64,000 nt of DNA from Platynereis dumerilii (GCA_026936325.1 JAPTHN010000004.1:29257910-29321909); one strand, 5' to 3'. Shown: positions 22,853-34,781, numbered from the stretch's first letter. The notes: a model not told the origin generated them from the letters alone. A program made the numbers and translations.

Positions 22853-25066
22853 ACGAAACCAAACATGAAGATTTATTTGACAGGGTCATCTCTTCTCTGA
22901 AACTTATAATACTGACGCCTCAATGGACTGATAAATTCTGATGTGAAGGCAGGTTTCAATCTGTGTACACAGTGGCGCAACTGGGAGGTCTTGAATTGGG
23001 GGGGGGATGGGGCACCTGGGGGGCACCCGCTATACTAATTGTATTTTTTCGCCCTCCCTCCCCCAGGTGTACGGAGGTGTGAGACTTTGGACTCACATGT
23101 GATGTTAGGACCTTCAAGAACGTCCAACCTTCCATCTCCTCTCACACAAGACCCTGGAATGGAATTCTAAGAACTAGAGCTTCTGGATGGAGACCTGACT
23201 GTCACAAAACGAGTACAACATGCCATCACCGGAAGAGGAATCTCTTCTTTATTCTCTTCGATGGACTTTTCATATTTCAAAATCATTGTTTCGTGTTTTT
23301 TGTAAGCACCGCAAAGGAGAGAATCACATAATGAAATGTGCCTCTCTGTAATGATCAAAAGCCCTGGCAAAACTGTTACAGCAAAAGATTGAAGATTATC
23401 ATAACTAAGCCAATCTCCGGGACCATGACTCGATTCCTACTCTGGTTGCCACTTGGACTTACATTGGACAGCAGTTTCAGTCATACTTCACTTCACCAAA
23501 AAGTTAGAAACCAACTGCATGAAGAACATTTGAAATGCAGAAAGTGAGGTCTTGCTCCTCCAATTGCCCCACATCACTGTGTATCAATATTGGAGTTCAT
23601 CAGGGAGCCCCTGTTTTAGTAGTTGTGTCAGCAGTGACCTCTATTGTCTGCAGGTTCAAGCAGGTGTCATCATCATCATCATACCCTTCATTCATGGATG
23701 CTTTACGCTACTCCTCCCAAACTACTCAATGCCCACAACTAAAAATTTGCAAGCAACTTCATTTCACACCTTACAACAACCATAAGTGGTTGTGCTTTCT
23801 CAAACTGATCATATTAGGCCTATACCACTGCACCAGGCCTACATTTAGTCATTTATGCACGCATGTCCATCTTCTCCAATGTGGTAGTAGTACTTATTGT
23901 GTTCTCCCTGGACTCCGATGGAGGGAGGGAGGGGCCACTGTCTGAAACACTGGCCCTTGCCTGTTCCTCCTGAGCCCTCTCTCTACCATTTTACTCACGG
24001 GTACTGTGCTTCATACTATAAATTCACGGACCCCTTACGCTTCTCCAGTCAAACTACTCATCGCCCAGTTATGAAAACTTGCAGGCTGCTTCTTTTGTAT
24101 TCTCTACAATGTCATTAGCCGCGTTTCATGTTCAAATTACAGAAATTACAGTCACAGACATTCAAGTGATCTTTTCCCTTAATCAATTGACCTATAGCCT
24201 ATTATGAAAAACCCTTCCCTCACATGCATGCTTTCACGGGTGTTGTGCTAGTTTTTAAATTTGTTAAGTATTTCTGTGTCAGAAGACACCCATGGTGGTG
24301 TTTTTGTGAGTGTAACATTTTCAAACATGAAGATTTTTGGGTGCTTTCTTGATGGTCAGGGATGCCTTGTCAATGGAGGCTTACACTGGAGTGCATACAG
24401 GACAAATGAATGGCGTAATGTGCGGCAATGGACCTCAAATCACACTGAAGCCTAATGCTGGGTCAGTTGAAGAGAATTTTCTGCTCATGCATGAAAATGC
24501 GCATCTGCCACCTGCTTGGGTGCCCGTGGCAGGCCCACAACTACACTATTCCAGATTCCACAGGATGTTACCAAAAAAACTATTTTTCCCTGTACAGGCT
24601 GTAACTTTCTCCACAAGCAGCTTCACATCAGTTTGCAATTAAAAGATAAAATTAATCAAGACAAAAGTGACTAGGCTTTCATAAAATACGGTCAACTGAT
24701 TCAGTTACTTCCTTACTAAGTCTTAGTAAACCGACAATGTCTAATATCACTGAAATATCTTGGAAGCAGTTATTAGTAGGGCCAGATGGACATCTAGACT
24801 GATAAGCTTATGGCATATTCATTATGTTCCAAGACTCCGAGGGCCCCTTGAACTTGTGAAAAGCAGTAACAGACCAAATTGACATAGACTGATAATATAT
24901 ATTGCCTCATTCATTTCACAAACTTCTGGGGCATTCATGCTGAAAGACTCTGGGGGCCTCGGAACTGTTCCAACATTTTTCATATACATAATTCTGCCTG
25001 CCTGACTACTAATACCTCATTCATGTTGAAAGATTCCAGGGCCAACTATTCCAACATTTTCATATA
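22853..25066 (+). other. Intergenic; decayed repeats and a Tc1 transposase relic
   Basis: 22970-23070 is a hAT-MITE-like end (CAGTGGCGCAACTGGGAGG). 23640-23940 is the repeat family also at 7380 and 37905; 23690-23790 recurs in diverged form at 24020-24110. At about 24330-24570 (+), broken frames read GCFLDGQGCLV and FLLMHENAHLPPAWV, which resemble Tc1-family transposase (WGCF..., F.QHDNARPHTARV). This is a short decayed relic, not a gene. No host exon recognised. Confidence 0.45.
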
Positions 25067-26625
25067 CACCCTTGATCAAAATGCTGCAATAATTTGGATT
25101 TTCAAGGTGTCAGGATTTCAAAGTTCTAAAATTGGTGATTGAATGTGTGGAATTGCAGAGATTTTTTCCTCAGACATTAGATTTATGTATAAATGATATC
25201 ATAAACCATTTTTAGTTGCTGAGAATTATTTGAAAAGTTTCTTTGGATGACCTGGAAAAATTGATCATTTATAGTAAAAAATCATCAAAAATCGCATAGT
25301 GGCTCAACAACACAGACATAAAATTTCAACATATGCAAAAAATGCCAACTTAATCTTGATGTGTACAACCAATAAACATAACAATATCATGTTGAATGTC
25401 ACATTCGTGACCTCAGCCTTCACTTAACTTGACATGGAGTCTGCCAACCTGTTTTTTGCTTCTTTTTGACTGATATGGTCAATCATCAGTGAAAGTCACT
25501 TGCATATGGTCCAGAGTAGTTGGGTGGACCTCCATCTTGTGTGCAGAATGGTCAAAGAAGTCCCCATAACGTTATTTAGGTTCATATCAGGTGAAGTTGC
25601 CAATAACGGCAAATTCTCAATTATCTAAATTTTTACGTTTTATCAGGATTTGTGGTGCCCTACAAGTTTGAGTATTGCCATAAATTAATAAAATTTTTCA
25701 ACTGAAGTGTTTGCTACACTGAGGTATCATTTTCTTCTTCCAACACTTCCTAGCACATGTTTCACAGCGCGTAATAAGAACTTTTTGTGTGATGGGAAGG
25801 TGGCCAGATACTGTCAAAATACTGCCTCATGGCCGCAAGGGCTCAGGGTGGCAGTTTAATGCTTGTTTTGGGTGTTATCCATTATGACCCAAATTTGTGT
25901 CTGGTAGTGTGGTATAGAAACTTCCCGGCAATCTCCTATCTAAGTTTGCTGGATGAGAAAGTGGTACCTCAGTGTTGAGAACACTTCAGTGGAAACATTT
26001 GATTCATTTATGGCAATGCTCGATCTTGTAGGGCACCAAAAATCCTTCTAAACCATTAAAATTTGGAAAATTGAGAATTTGCCGTTATTGGCAACTTCAC
26101 AAGACATGAACCTAAATAACATTATAGGGATATCTTTGACCATTCTGCACACAAGATGGAGGTCCAGCCAACTACTCTGGACCAGGTGAAGATGACTTTC
26201 ACAGAAGAATGGCCATATTGGTCAAAAAGAAGCAAAAAACAGGTTGGCGGACTCCATGTCAAGTCAAGTGGAAGCGGAGGTCAATGAATGTGGCCTTCAA
26301 CATGATATTGTTGTGTTTTTTGGTTGTACACATCAAGATTTAGTTGGCATTTTTTGCGTATGTTGAAATTGATGTTTTTGTTGTGGAGCCACTATGTGAT
26401 TTTTGATGATTTTTTTACTAAAAATGATCAATTTTTCCCAGTCACCCAAAGAAAGTTTTCAAATAATTCTCAGCAACTAAAAATGGTTTATAATATCATT
26501 TATACATAAATCTAATGTCTGAGGAAAAAATCTTTGCAATTCAACACATTCGATCGCCAATTTTAGAACTTTGAAATCCTAACACCTTGAATATCCAAAT
26601 TATTCCAGCATTTTGATCAAGAGTG
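25067..26625. mobile_element. 1.56 kb palindromic Tc1/mariner-type element
   Basis: Ends CACCCTTGATCAAAATGCTG and CAGCATTTTGATCAAGAGTG, flanked by TA. The arms (25067 to about 25745 and about 25960-26625) are inverted copies with perhaps 10-15% divergence. Paired landmarks: GGCAAATTCTCAATTATC with its complement near 26070; CTCCATCTTGTGTGCAGAAT near 25527 with ATTCTGCACACAAGATGGAG near 26143. An isolated end lies at 38727-38975. No transposase. Confidence 0.87.
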
Positions 26626-26910
26626 TATTACAGTTTGGCTACTGCCTGTTTAAACAGAGTCATATGATTTTTTTTGGCCTATCAAGTTGTGCAGGCGTGC
26701 CTGGTTTAACTGAAACAAAAAACACATAACTTCCTTTAAAGAACAACTCAACTTCCCTTTTTACAAAGTTCCATCCACTCCATGGTTGGCATCACTATAT
26801 AGTTGCAGAAAAAGTAAGAACTGTATTTATCGGAGAAAGTTATCTGTCAGATCCTCAGACTGGTACTTGTAATGGATTCACTCTTAATATATTGATTGTG
26901 AATACGCTGG

Positions 26911-27018
26911 TTCGACATTAAATAGAATTTTGCATTATATTGGATTTCTTCATATTTTTTATCGTTTGACATTAAATAGAATTTTGCATTATATTGGATT
27001 TCTTCATATTTTTCAATA
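26911..27018 (+). repeat. 54 bp direct duplication
   Basis: The unit (CGACATTAAATAGAATTTTG ... TTCTTCATATTTTT) occurs twice in succession with very few differences. Non-coding, 0.5 kb upstream of GPCR 2. Confidence 0.85.
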
Positions 27019-27601
27019 TTTAGAACGGATTTGATTTGTTAAAAATTGACATCTGCGAGGAGATATATGTGGACAGAAACTGTAATACTTGAACTTTTTA
27101 TGTCGTTGCAGACTGAGTAACAAAAAGTAGTTCAAACTAATGGTGACTTAGCATTAATGATTATTTTTAGAGAGATGTAATATTTCAGCCAGATCAAAGT
27201 TTCCCAGGTTGAGATTCAGCAAATGATTCATAAATAGGCAAAAACTTAAATATCTCAATTTTCTATCGATACTTGATTCTACTGATCGGGATATTACTGC
27301 AGTCACAGCAACAGGCCTTCCTTCATATGCAGATGGATCTAGTTTTTTTTGTGCATTTCTTGTTAACTTTTTAATATTTGATGCCCATTCTAAATGAATG
27401 ACAGTGCATTGCTTGAACAATGTGACAATAATCAACAACAGCTAATGACTAGATTCTACTAAATCCGGATTTTAGGACAATTGCAGCAATTTCATTCAAT
27501 CATTTAAAGATCACACTCAGAGGCAGACTTTGCATATTTTCTTTGAAACCTGAATTTGACTCAAGTATTACTTGGAAATTAACAGTTCCTTCATTTACAT
27601 C

Positions 27602-28810
27602 ATGGATGATGATTATCTAGAAAAAATACTCCAAGAGTATGATGCAGCATTGCAGGATAATGAGACAATGGATAATCTGACCGATTTTAATTTGGATTAT
27701 CTCCTCAATCATGAAACTGAAGATGCTTTCACTCTTGCCAGATTCTACCTCCTTGCCTTCATAATAATAATAGGAATACTGTTCAACCTCCTTGCGATCG
27801 CAGTATTCCTCCAAAAAGGGATCAAGAAGACAGTGACAGTCATCTACTTCTTTGCGCTGGCTTGTGCCGATAACCTCGTACTCATTGGAGAACTCATTCA
27901 CTGGCTTGGTACGCGAACATCTCACGGACACATCCTTGGATACACATTGATTGATACCAACATTGGAATGTGCCGTTTCAATTACTTTATACGATATTTT
28001 GGGCGCCTCCTCTCTTCGTGGTTGGTAGTAACAATCTGTGTGGAAAGATTCATCACTGTTGCATACCCACTAGGGCTGGCTCGGTCATCCACCCCACTTA
28101 GAGCTAAAATTATCATTTGCGGCCTGGTCACCATCTCCTTTGCAATGGCGAGTCCGGTATTTTTCATATTTGCAATTGAGAGTGATGAATACAGTTCCCG
28201 TTGCAGTTACCTTTACGACAAGAAGGATTTCTACAATGCTTGGATCATGTGCATTGTATTCATTGGCGAGCTGTTGCTTCCGAGTGTAATCGTGCTCGTG
28301 TTTACGATCTTAATCATTAGGAAACTCACCCAAGCAAAACTGACAAGAATGCATTCGAAAGAAGGACAGAAACAAAGCAAGAAGGATGAACGTACAAACA
28401 ATCAGACAACCATCGCACTACTCGCAGTGTCCATTGCCTTTGTGACACTGCGAACACCTTATGCGATCATGTATCCAATGCACCTCAATGATCATAACAT
28501 ATTCAGTCATTCTTTGTCGGCACTCAGCAATTTCCGTTATGCCCAGAAGATTATGTTTGTTATTGCTGTCATGAATTACGCTGTCAACTTTCCACTCTAC
28601 ATAATCACAGGCAAGAAATTCAGGAAGGAATTTGTCAATTTCATCCTGTGCCGAGGAGTCGCTATGCAGCGCAGAACCTCACGGTCAGGCTCCCTCAGTT
28701 TTTCAACAAAAAACTCAGTAATTCGCCGAGGAAGTAACGCAACCATACTGAACCAACCAAATGAATATGCCAATGAAAAAAGCAGCTCATGCCAAGAGAG
28801 CCGCTTGTAG
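27602..28810 (+). CDS. Class A GPCR 2, peptide-receptor type, intronless (paralogue of GPCR 1)
   Basis: 402 residues from ATG 27602 (MDDDYLEKIL); the open frame extends ten codons upstream but only to a TTG. Nearly identical to GPCR 1 through the membrane domain and loop 3 (KEGQKQSKK shared); they differ mainly in the N-terminus (shorter; two sequons N20, N25), extracellular loop 2 (SDEYSSRCSYLYDK against SDELGSSCRHLDAK) and the tail. The same departures from family consensus occur: ERF, NFPLY, no CWxP. Loop 2 and the N-terminus bind ligand in this family, so divergence there with a conserved core hints at altered ligand preference (inference). Candidate poly(A) signal AATAAA at 29241-29246. 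Lies convergent to the Robo exons, 2.65 kb from the last one. Confidence 0.92.
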   Translation: MDDDYLEKILQEYDAALQDNETMDNLTDFNLDYLLNHETEDAFTLARFYLLAFIIIIGILFNLLAIAVFLQKGIKKTVTVIYFFALACADNLVLIGELIHWLGTRTSHGHILGYTLIDTNIGMCRFNYFIRYFGRLLSSWLVVTICVERFITVAYPLGLARSSTPLRAKIIICGLVTISFAMASPVFFIFAIESDEYSSRCSYLYDKKDFYNAWIMCIVFIGELLLPSVIVLVFTILIIRKLTQAKLTRMHSKEGQKQSKKDERTNNQTTIALLAVSIAFVTLRTPYAIMYPMHLNDHNIFSHSLSALSNFRYAQKIMFVIAVMNYAVNFPLYIITGKKFRKEFVNFILCRGVAMQRRTSRSGSLSFSTKNSVIRRGSNATILNQPNEYANEKSSSCQESRL

Positions 28811-30614
28811 AAGACAAACTATAAATAGGACCACAACCCCAACAGTCTTGTCCTCTGCATCCACATCCACAAATACATTCTTCAAACTTCACTGCCTATG
28901 ATGGGACTTACGGGAATTGAAATTTATTCATTTTCCACTTGCTAAGTTGTTTACCAAATATCTATGGTTAAGGATCCTTCGTTTATAATGTTACCTTTCC
29001 TTGCTGGCCTCTTATACTTGGCAAATGCACAGACATAAGGGCACAAAAATACATTAGAATTCATTATGAAATTAATATTGTTCAATTGAAGCATTTTCAA
29101 ACATTGACACATTGTATGCGTTACATGAATGGGGAGATTTTTGTACAATGTAAATTTTAATAGAATTTGTTCCGGATTAGTTTATCAATTCATGAGTGCA
29201 ACATCCTGGATGTTAACAGTTAATTGGAACCATTTCATCAATAAAACAAGGAACTAATTAATAGACAAATGGCATAGTTTCAATTACTTATCTAGTTACA
29301 TTTTTTTTAACAATATGGTTCATGCACAGGTCTCGACACAGACCTCAGATAGCAGTTTTGTTGTTTAGGACATCGCCAATAGATTTTCAGGCGCGGCAGC
29401 TTGAAGTTTTTCCCAATGGAAGTTTATTTATTTCTTTTTTTTGGTAAAAGTTATTATTTATTTTAAGTGCTTGACATCCCAAATTTTTTTTTTCTAAATC
29501 AAACAATGCCTCTTAAAAAATACCCTCACCAGATATAATTTGTTTCAAGACTGCCCAGAGATTATTTATTTCACCGAAAGTGAGTAAGAAACATATTTAT
29601 TTAAAAAAAAAGACCACCTTCGGATCTTAAATATCGGATGGTTGCATGATTGAGTGGACCATACACCATTGCATGCTCATCATTTTTAAAGTAAGTCATA
29701 ATGTTTATTAAAGCAGAATGTCACCATACTTGTGATTTAACTATGCATTTGGGTATCAATGTATACCTATTTATTTGAATATCTATGTCTATATCTGTCT
29801 ATTTATCTGAATTCAAAGCAGGTTTTTACCAAAAAGGTTCATAAAATATACCACAGTGTAATAATAATATTATCTTAGTATGCACACAGATTGTAATAAT
29901 TTGCAACTATTCTGCATCAAAATTTTAAGGCCAATCATGTAGCAGGAGAACTCAATATTGGTCTCCTCACCAGCCATTATCTATATATAGGAAGTTCCCT
30001 ATTAAAATCAAGACGACAATAACGATGATAACAGAGGTATTTCAAAGCAGAACAATTCAAACATATATTATCTCCCAATTAAAATGATAAGATCCGGCAC
30101 TTATCTCAAGTTATACTCAATGTCTCACCTTATAAATTTCCCTGTACCTTCTCTGGGCACTTAGGGCACAGGTATCATAACAATTGTGCATTTTTGGAGG
30201 AAAGCATGAAACTTTGCTAGTAAATTATCTATAATTATAACCATCTGCGACATGCTTAATAAAACATCAATCAAATGACTTGCTATTTGTCTTGTTCTTA
30301 TTTCACTAACAAAAACCAATGATAGAAATATGTTATGCTACATGTATATGCCATAAATTCTTCATTGAAAGTGCCTTTTGAGGGAATCGTAAATCAACGA
30401 AATGTGATTATCGATTGCAAGAGATGCTTGTCTAGTGCTTGTCTAGTGCTTCGCGGTCACTAAGGTTCTTTTGCTTCAGTCAAGGCCATCCTGTATTCGC
30501 CATTATTTAGAGTGATGGATTTCCTGAAAAACATACCCTGAGATAAGTTAGCTTAAGTTGGTGGATTGTACTTTATGATCCCAGACAAAATGCATTTGAA
30601 GCTCAATAAAGTTA
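28811..30614. other. Between GPCR 2 and last recognised Robo exon; no gene seen
   Basis: AT-rich. 29390-29645 is a diverged copy of the 22562 MITE (TTCAAGACTGCCCAGAGATT, ATTTATTTCACCGAAAGTGA). I looked on the minus strand for FN3, transmembrane or proline-rich exons of Robo and recognised none, but short exons could be missed by eye. Confidence 0.5.
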
Positions 30615-31440
30615 GGGGCTGATTTCACCAACATACTAAGACCAGGCTTTTACTATCCTTCCAGAAAGTATGTAGAATTTGAAAAATCTTGCAAAATTGG
30701 TATGTGACCTCATACTGCTGGGGCATCGTGATTGGCTGTGGTGTGAAGTGTGATGCAGTGTTGGTATATGATGTAGTGTAGAGAATAGCCATATATGGTA
30801 TGTGACATAGTATGAAAGTCTTATCAAGCATGACAAATGAAACACTGTAAGATGCAGCCAGCAGGGGCATATCCAGAAATGGTCACAGAGTCGATTCTCC
30901 CTGCCTTCCCCAGAAGAGTGAATCCATCCAACAAATAATTTTCAATAACAACTGTGTATCCCCTACTTGAGACATTCCTGGCTGTGCCTCTGACATCTAA
31001 CAGAAAGCAACATTCAGATTAGGCAGTTTATGAGCAACAGTCGTTTATTGACTTACACAGCTTGTAATCTTCTTACTTTACTTGTACACACATAGCATGA
31101 ACTGCTATGCCAGTGCACCACCTCACAGATTTGATATGACATCCTATGCAGGGTGAGCCGTGATTGGCCGAACAACCTGTGACCTCATATGGGACACCTG
31201 GTTTCCAATGCTAACCTATGGGAACTGCCATATGATGTCACAATTCCACATTGCAAGAAAAAAAATCACTTTCCATGTACTTTTGGAAGGATAGTAAAGC
31301 TTAAAACTGGTCTTAAGTAATTTGCTTACTAGAAGGTGCTGCCATTTTATTACTGAAATTGACCACATAGTTTTAATTTGGGACTACTTAGTCCAGGTCT
31401 AGCTTAGACCTGGCTAAAATTTGTTGGTGAAACCAGGCCG
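30615..31440. mobile_element. MITE family M1 copy 2, split by a second TIR element, abutting Robo exon
   Basis: Outer ends GGGGCTGATTTCACCAAC and GTTGGTGAAACCAGGCC match the M1 family (1387, 48311). An element with CTATCCTTCCAGAAAGTA / TACTTTTGGAAGGATAG ends, flanked by TA, is inserted at 30653-31293. The outer MITE stops 24 bases from the last Robo coding base at 31464. On the minus strand it contains TAG (31416-31414) in the Robo frame and AATAAA (31351-31346). Confidence 0.78.
31346..31351 (-). terminator. Candidate poly(A) signal AATAAA inside the MITE
   Basis: AATAAA on the minus strand 63 bases beyond the read-through stop of the last Robo exon. It would end a soluble-Robo transcript if the weak donor at 31463 is not used. 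Sequence match only. Confidence 0.35.
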
Positions 31441-31463
31441 AAATTTTAAAAATTTTGTTGAAC

Positions 31464-31614
31464 CTTTGGTTCGGAAAGGTCCAGCGACTGGACTGGGCAG
31501 GCTGACTCCATGAGAGTTGCGAGCTCGCACCAAGAACGCATAGCTTGTATTTGGTCGCAAACCTTGGACAAGGAATATTTGGCCCTTGATGTTGTCTGAT
31601 GCTACTACCCATCC
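31464..31614 (-). CDS. robo: Robo exon: FN3 domain 1, end; last exon recognised
   Basis: TTATTTCAG acceptor, phase 0 in; 151 bp if spliced at AAAG|GTTCAA (phase 1, weak donor). GWVVASDNIKGQIFLVQGLR, PNTSYAFLVRARNSHGVSLP, SPVAGPFRTK: the LRPNTxYxFxVRAxNxxGxSxPS block of FN3. If not spliced, the frame continues for 16 more codons and stops at 31416-31414 inside the adjoining MITE. The visible Met-started ORF here is out of frame and not the product. Confidence 0.85.
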
Positions 31615-32337
31615 CTGAAATAAAAAAAAGAAACAGTTTGATTGGGATCCGTGACATATTATTGAGCCACAATATGATTATCAAATGGGTAATGGTAGAT
31701 GAAACATTCCATTGATGATTTGGGTTTTATTCACTTTATTTATAATGCACTTAGGCTAGTTAGGACAAGAGGAGGACACAGGAGGCCCGGGAGATCCGGC
31801 AAAGAGCTGGATTCAAACCCTGGACCCAGTGATTGGCAGCCTATCACACTACCACCAAAGACCAACCCTCCTCATTGGAAGATGATACAACCTAACAAGC
31901 AAATTCTTTCACAACAAACAATCCCAATAGGCACATTTACGTTGTTGCAACCCTCTGACAATGTCACCATCTTGGTGAAAATTATGTAGAATTGCATGGT
32001 AGAAATGATGTTGTCACAACCTCGTGATATAACATTAGCATGTCATTTTGGTGAAACGTTGTGAAAAAACTTTATGTTGTGTTGATGTTGTGGGGACATA
32101 ATTTCCACCATACATTTCTACGTGACTAGCAAACGATCCCTCCACCAATTATTGCGACATTGTATTTACGTTGTTTGCCATTGGAAAGGGTCAATGCAGT
32201 GAAAGCTGTTGTTAGTTGACATCAAAGAAATTGCTTTTCTGGGTTGTTTGACACAATGCAAATATCTGCAAGTTGCCTTTTCTATCAGTATGTAGCATAG
32301 GATTTGGACTGATGTTTTACCTGCAATATGCGCAGTA

Positions 32338-34391
32338 GGGTGCATCAGCCGCCCCATGAAAAATAAAAAATAGAGATAGGCAGCTGTACCTTGTCATGAA
32401 GTTGTGTTTTGGTAGCCAGATGAACATACTAAAAAATCAGCCAGATCAAATAATATTTAGGGGTGCCTCCGGAAGCATATTTCCTAAGACATTTTTCAGG
32501 AAAAGTTACGTTTCCGCAGAATCGCGGTTTGCGATATCTGCGCTAATATAAAAGATAGAAGAAAAATAATGACATATTTTGATTCTGCTGAAAATTGCCT
32601 TCAAAATGAATACCTGGAATCTATACTTTCGTTGAGATAATGTTGATGCCATGGGGCAGGATGTGTTTTTATTTTTATTTTGAATATTTTATTCGACTTC
32701 ACTGATAGACTAAATTTTTTACTTAAATGACTGTAAGATACTTTGTCTTTAATTGTTCCTTTCTTATTCATTATGTTTGGTACATATGAGTAATAATATA
32801 CTCAGTATTTCTCTTTGGCTCTCAAAGCTATTGCTATTATTCAAGGATTCAATGATCTTGATTAATGTTTTACGACTGTATGACAATTAAGTAACAACAT
32901 TACTGATATGCTATGCATTAAGAAGTCATTATATGTTTTAACACTGAGAAAACTTGCCTGATATTACAGTGCACATGAAGATGTGTCAATGTACAATTGT
33001 ACATAATATTGTAATCAACCACTCATGTTCTGCAAATTAATGAAATACAAATATTATCTTCACATTATCTATTTTCTGGAAGTACTTTCTGAGGCCACAT
33101 TAAGCTTCAAACCAACATTTTTAGAGTAGGCCTATATCCGGGACTATGTTCACCGAGACTGTCAATATACATAATGTGTATATCCTGCACTAGATGGATG
33201 GCAAGGTCCAAGGAGGATTTAATTCATAGATTTAATCTATAGTCACAATTCCATGACAAGAATAGAAGCAATTTAATAAATGTAATATTTATTTAACATT
33301 ACCCAAACTTACATGGCGTTTTAAAAAAGGTATTGATTACTTGCAGTCTCATGCAGAAGGGTACAAACCTTTCTACTTAAATTCCATTATATCAGGAATG
33401 TGTGAGATCTGCATAAGTGATAAATGTTTTAGATGCCATACTGTGTGACCTTCAAGAAAAGTCTTTGAGAGGCAAAGGTGGATAGGCCTTTTAAAAGGAT
33501 ATTTTCATAAATATAAATAAATCAGATTAAATTCATTAAAACCAATCATCCTGCACGTGTTAAGAATGGTCAAGTTTCAGATATTGCAGTAAATTAATAA
33601 TGAAGAAAGAGAATATCATTTCAAATGCAGAAATATAGAAAGAAAGAGAAGTAGTACTTACATTCCTCTAACTACCATAACACAAGCTCAAGCCATGGTA
33701 CGGCTTCCCGACTCTATTTTTTTTTATTCATAGGACAGCTGACGAACCTTAATGTACATAGTAAATGGACCCATTTCCTTGTCCACAAAAAGTATAAGGG
33801 CTAGTTTTTCATAAGGTTTCAATAAATTGGGACTTATCACCACATGGCATAGCAAACTTGTTTTTTTTCTCTTTTCGTAGTCATAAAACTTTTTGAGATC
33901 ATCATGAATAATTGAAATTGCTTTGAGAGATAAAATTGAGTACTGAGTAAATCGCTACTGATATTTATGAAACATAATTTATATGAAGAGAAAAGCAAAG
34001 AATAAGTACCATGCAGTCATACAAACAGAAACTTATGTATATCAGTGACGTCGTACATAATAATCGAAGTAAAAGCATATCTTGCAGTACATGATCACCA
34101 TAATGTTGACGGAAACATAGGTTCCAGGTATTCATTTTGAAGGAAATTTTCTGCAGAATCCAAATATGTCATTAGTTTTTTTCTATCTTCTATATTACTC
34201 AAGTTATCACAAACCGCGATCTTACGAAAATGTAATTTATCCTGAAAAACTCAAAAGAAAGATGCTCTCGGAGGCACCCCTAAATATGCATCGATCAAGC
34301 TGAAATTTCATAATCTTATTTTGTGTGGTAAAATCCAACTATGGACCAAGGTACAGCTGGATCGGTTGATGTTGGGGCAACTGATGCACCC
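32338..34391. mobile_element. Palindromic MITE (GGGTGCATCAG ends) split by a larger TIR element
   Basis: Outer ends GGGTGCATCAGCCGCCCCAT and its inverted partner at 34370-34391, with TA on both sides. The inner insertion is 32460-34280. Inverted matching continues inward to the insertion point (GCAGCTGTACCTTG with AAGGTACAGCTG). In Robo intron 10, 200 bases from an exon. Confidence 0.75.
32460..34280. mobile_element. 1.8 kb TIR element (GGGGTGCCTCCGGAAGCAT ends)
   Basis: TIRs of about 200 bases: GGGGTGCCTCCGGAAGCAT against GGAGGCACCCC, and inner CAAAATGAATACCTGGAA against TTCCAGGTATTCATTTTG. TA flanks. The inside is AT-rich without a transposase frame, so non-autonomous. Inserted into the palindromic MITE 32338-34391. 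Confidence 0.8.
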
Positions 34392-34590
34392 TAATGCGCA
34401 GAGCCAGAGGTCGGCCGACTTTTCATCAACCTGTTGTTCAATGCAGTGGTACACCAGGGTGGTACATGCACTTAAGGGTGAAAAAATTTGGAAAAGAATC
34501 CTATCCCCATAGCTGCAGACCCACAATAAATGACATTTTGTAGACAACAACATGAAATTTTTTAGAACTCTCGTCATAACTTTCCCTGAC

Positions 34591-34781
34591 CTCTCCTGCA
34601 TCGGGACTGAAATACTCCACAGTATATTCAATGACGGGCGATGCTCCATGGTTGGCATTCGCCTTCCAAGTTAATTTCAAGCTTGTCTCCTCTACGCTGA
34701 CAATCGTTGGTTTCGAAGGAGATCCAGGAAACGTTGATGGCTCAGGTGTGCGATGGAAGGCAACAGATGGGTCACTGGGAG
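34591..34781 (-). CDS. robo: Robo exon: FN3 domain 1, first part
   Basis: TTTTTTCAG acceptor, GAG|GTCAGG donor, 191 bp, phase 1 in, phase 0 out. FPGSPSKPTIVSVEETSLKL, TWKANANHGASPVIEYTVEY. The ORF running on past GAG is intron. Confidence 0.88.

Noticed and set aside
23535-24118. Plus-strand ORFs of 73-136 codons
   Set aside because: They overlap repeat families with internal duplication, share no conserved frame between the copies, and look like chance ORFs.
26640-26735. Possible Robo FN3-2 exon on the minus strand (KPGTPAQL after a TTTCAG)
   Set aside because: The frame meets a stop after about 14 codons with no donor before it and no FN3 residues; chance match.
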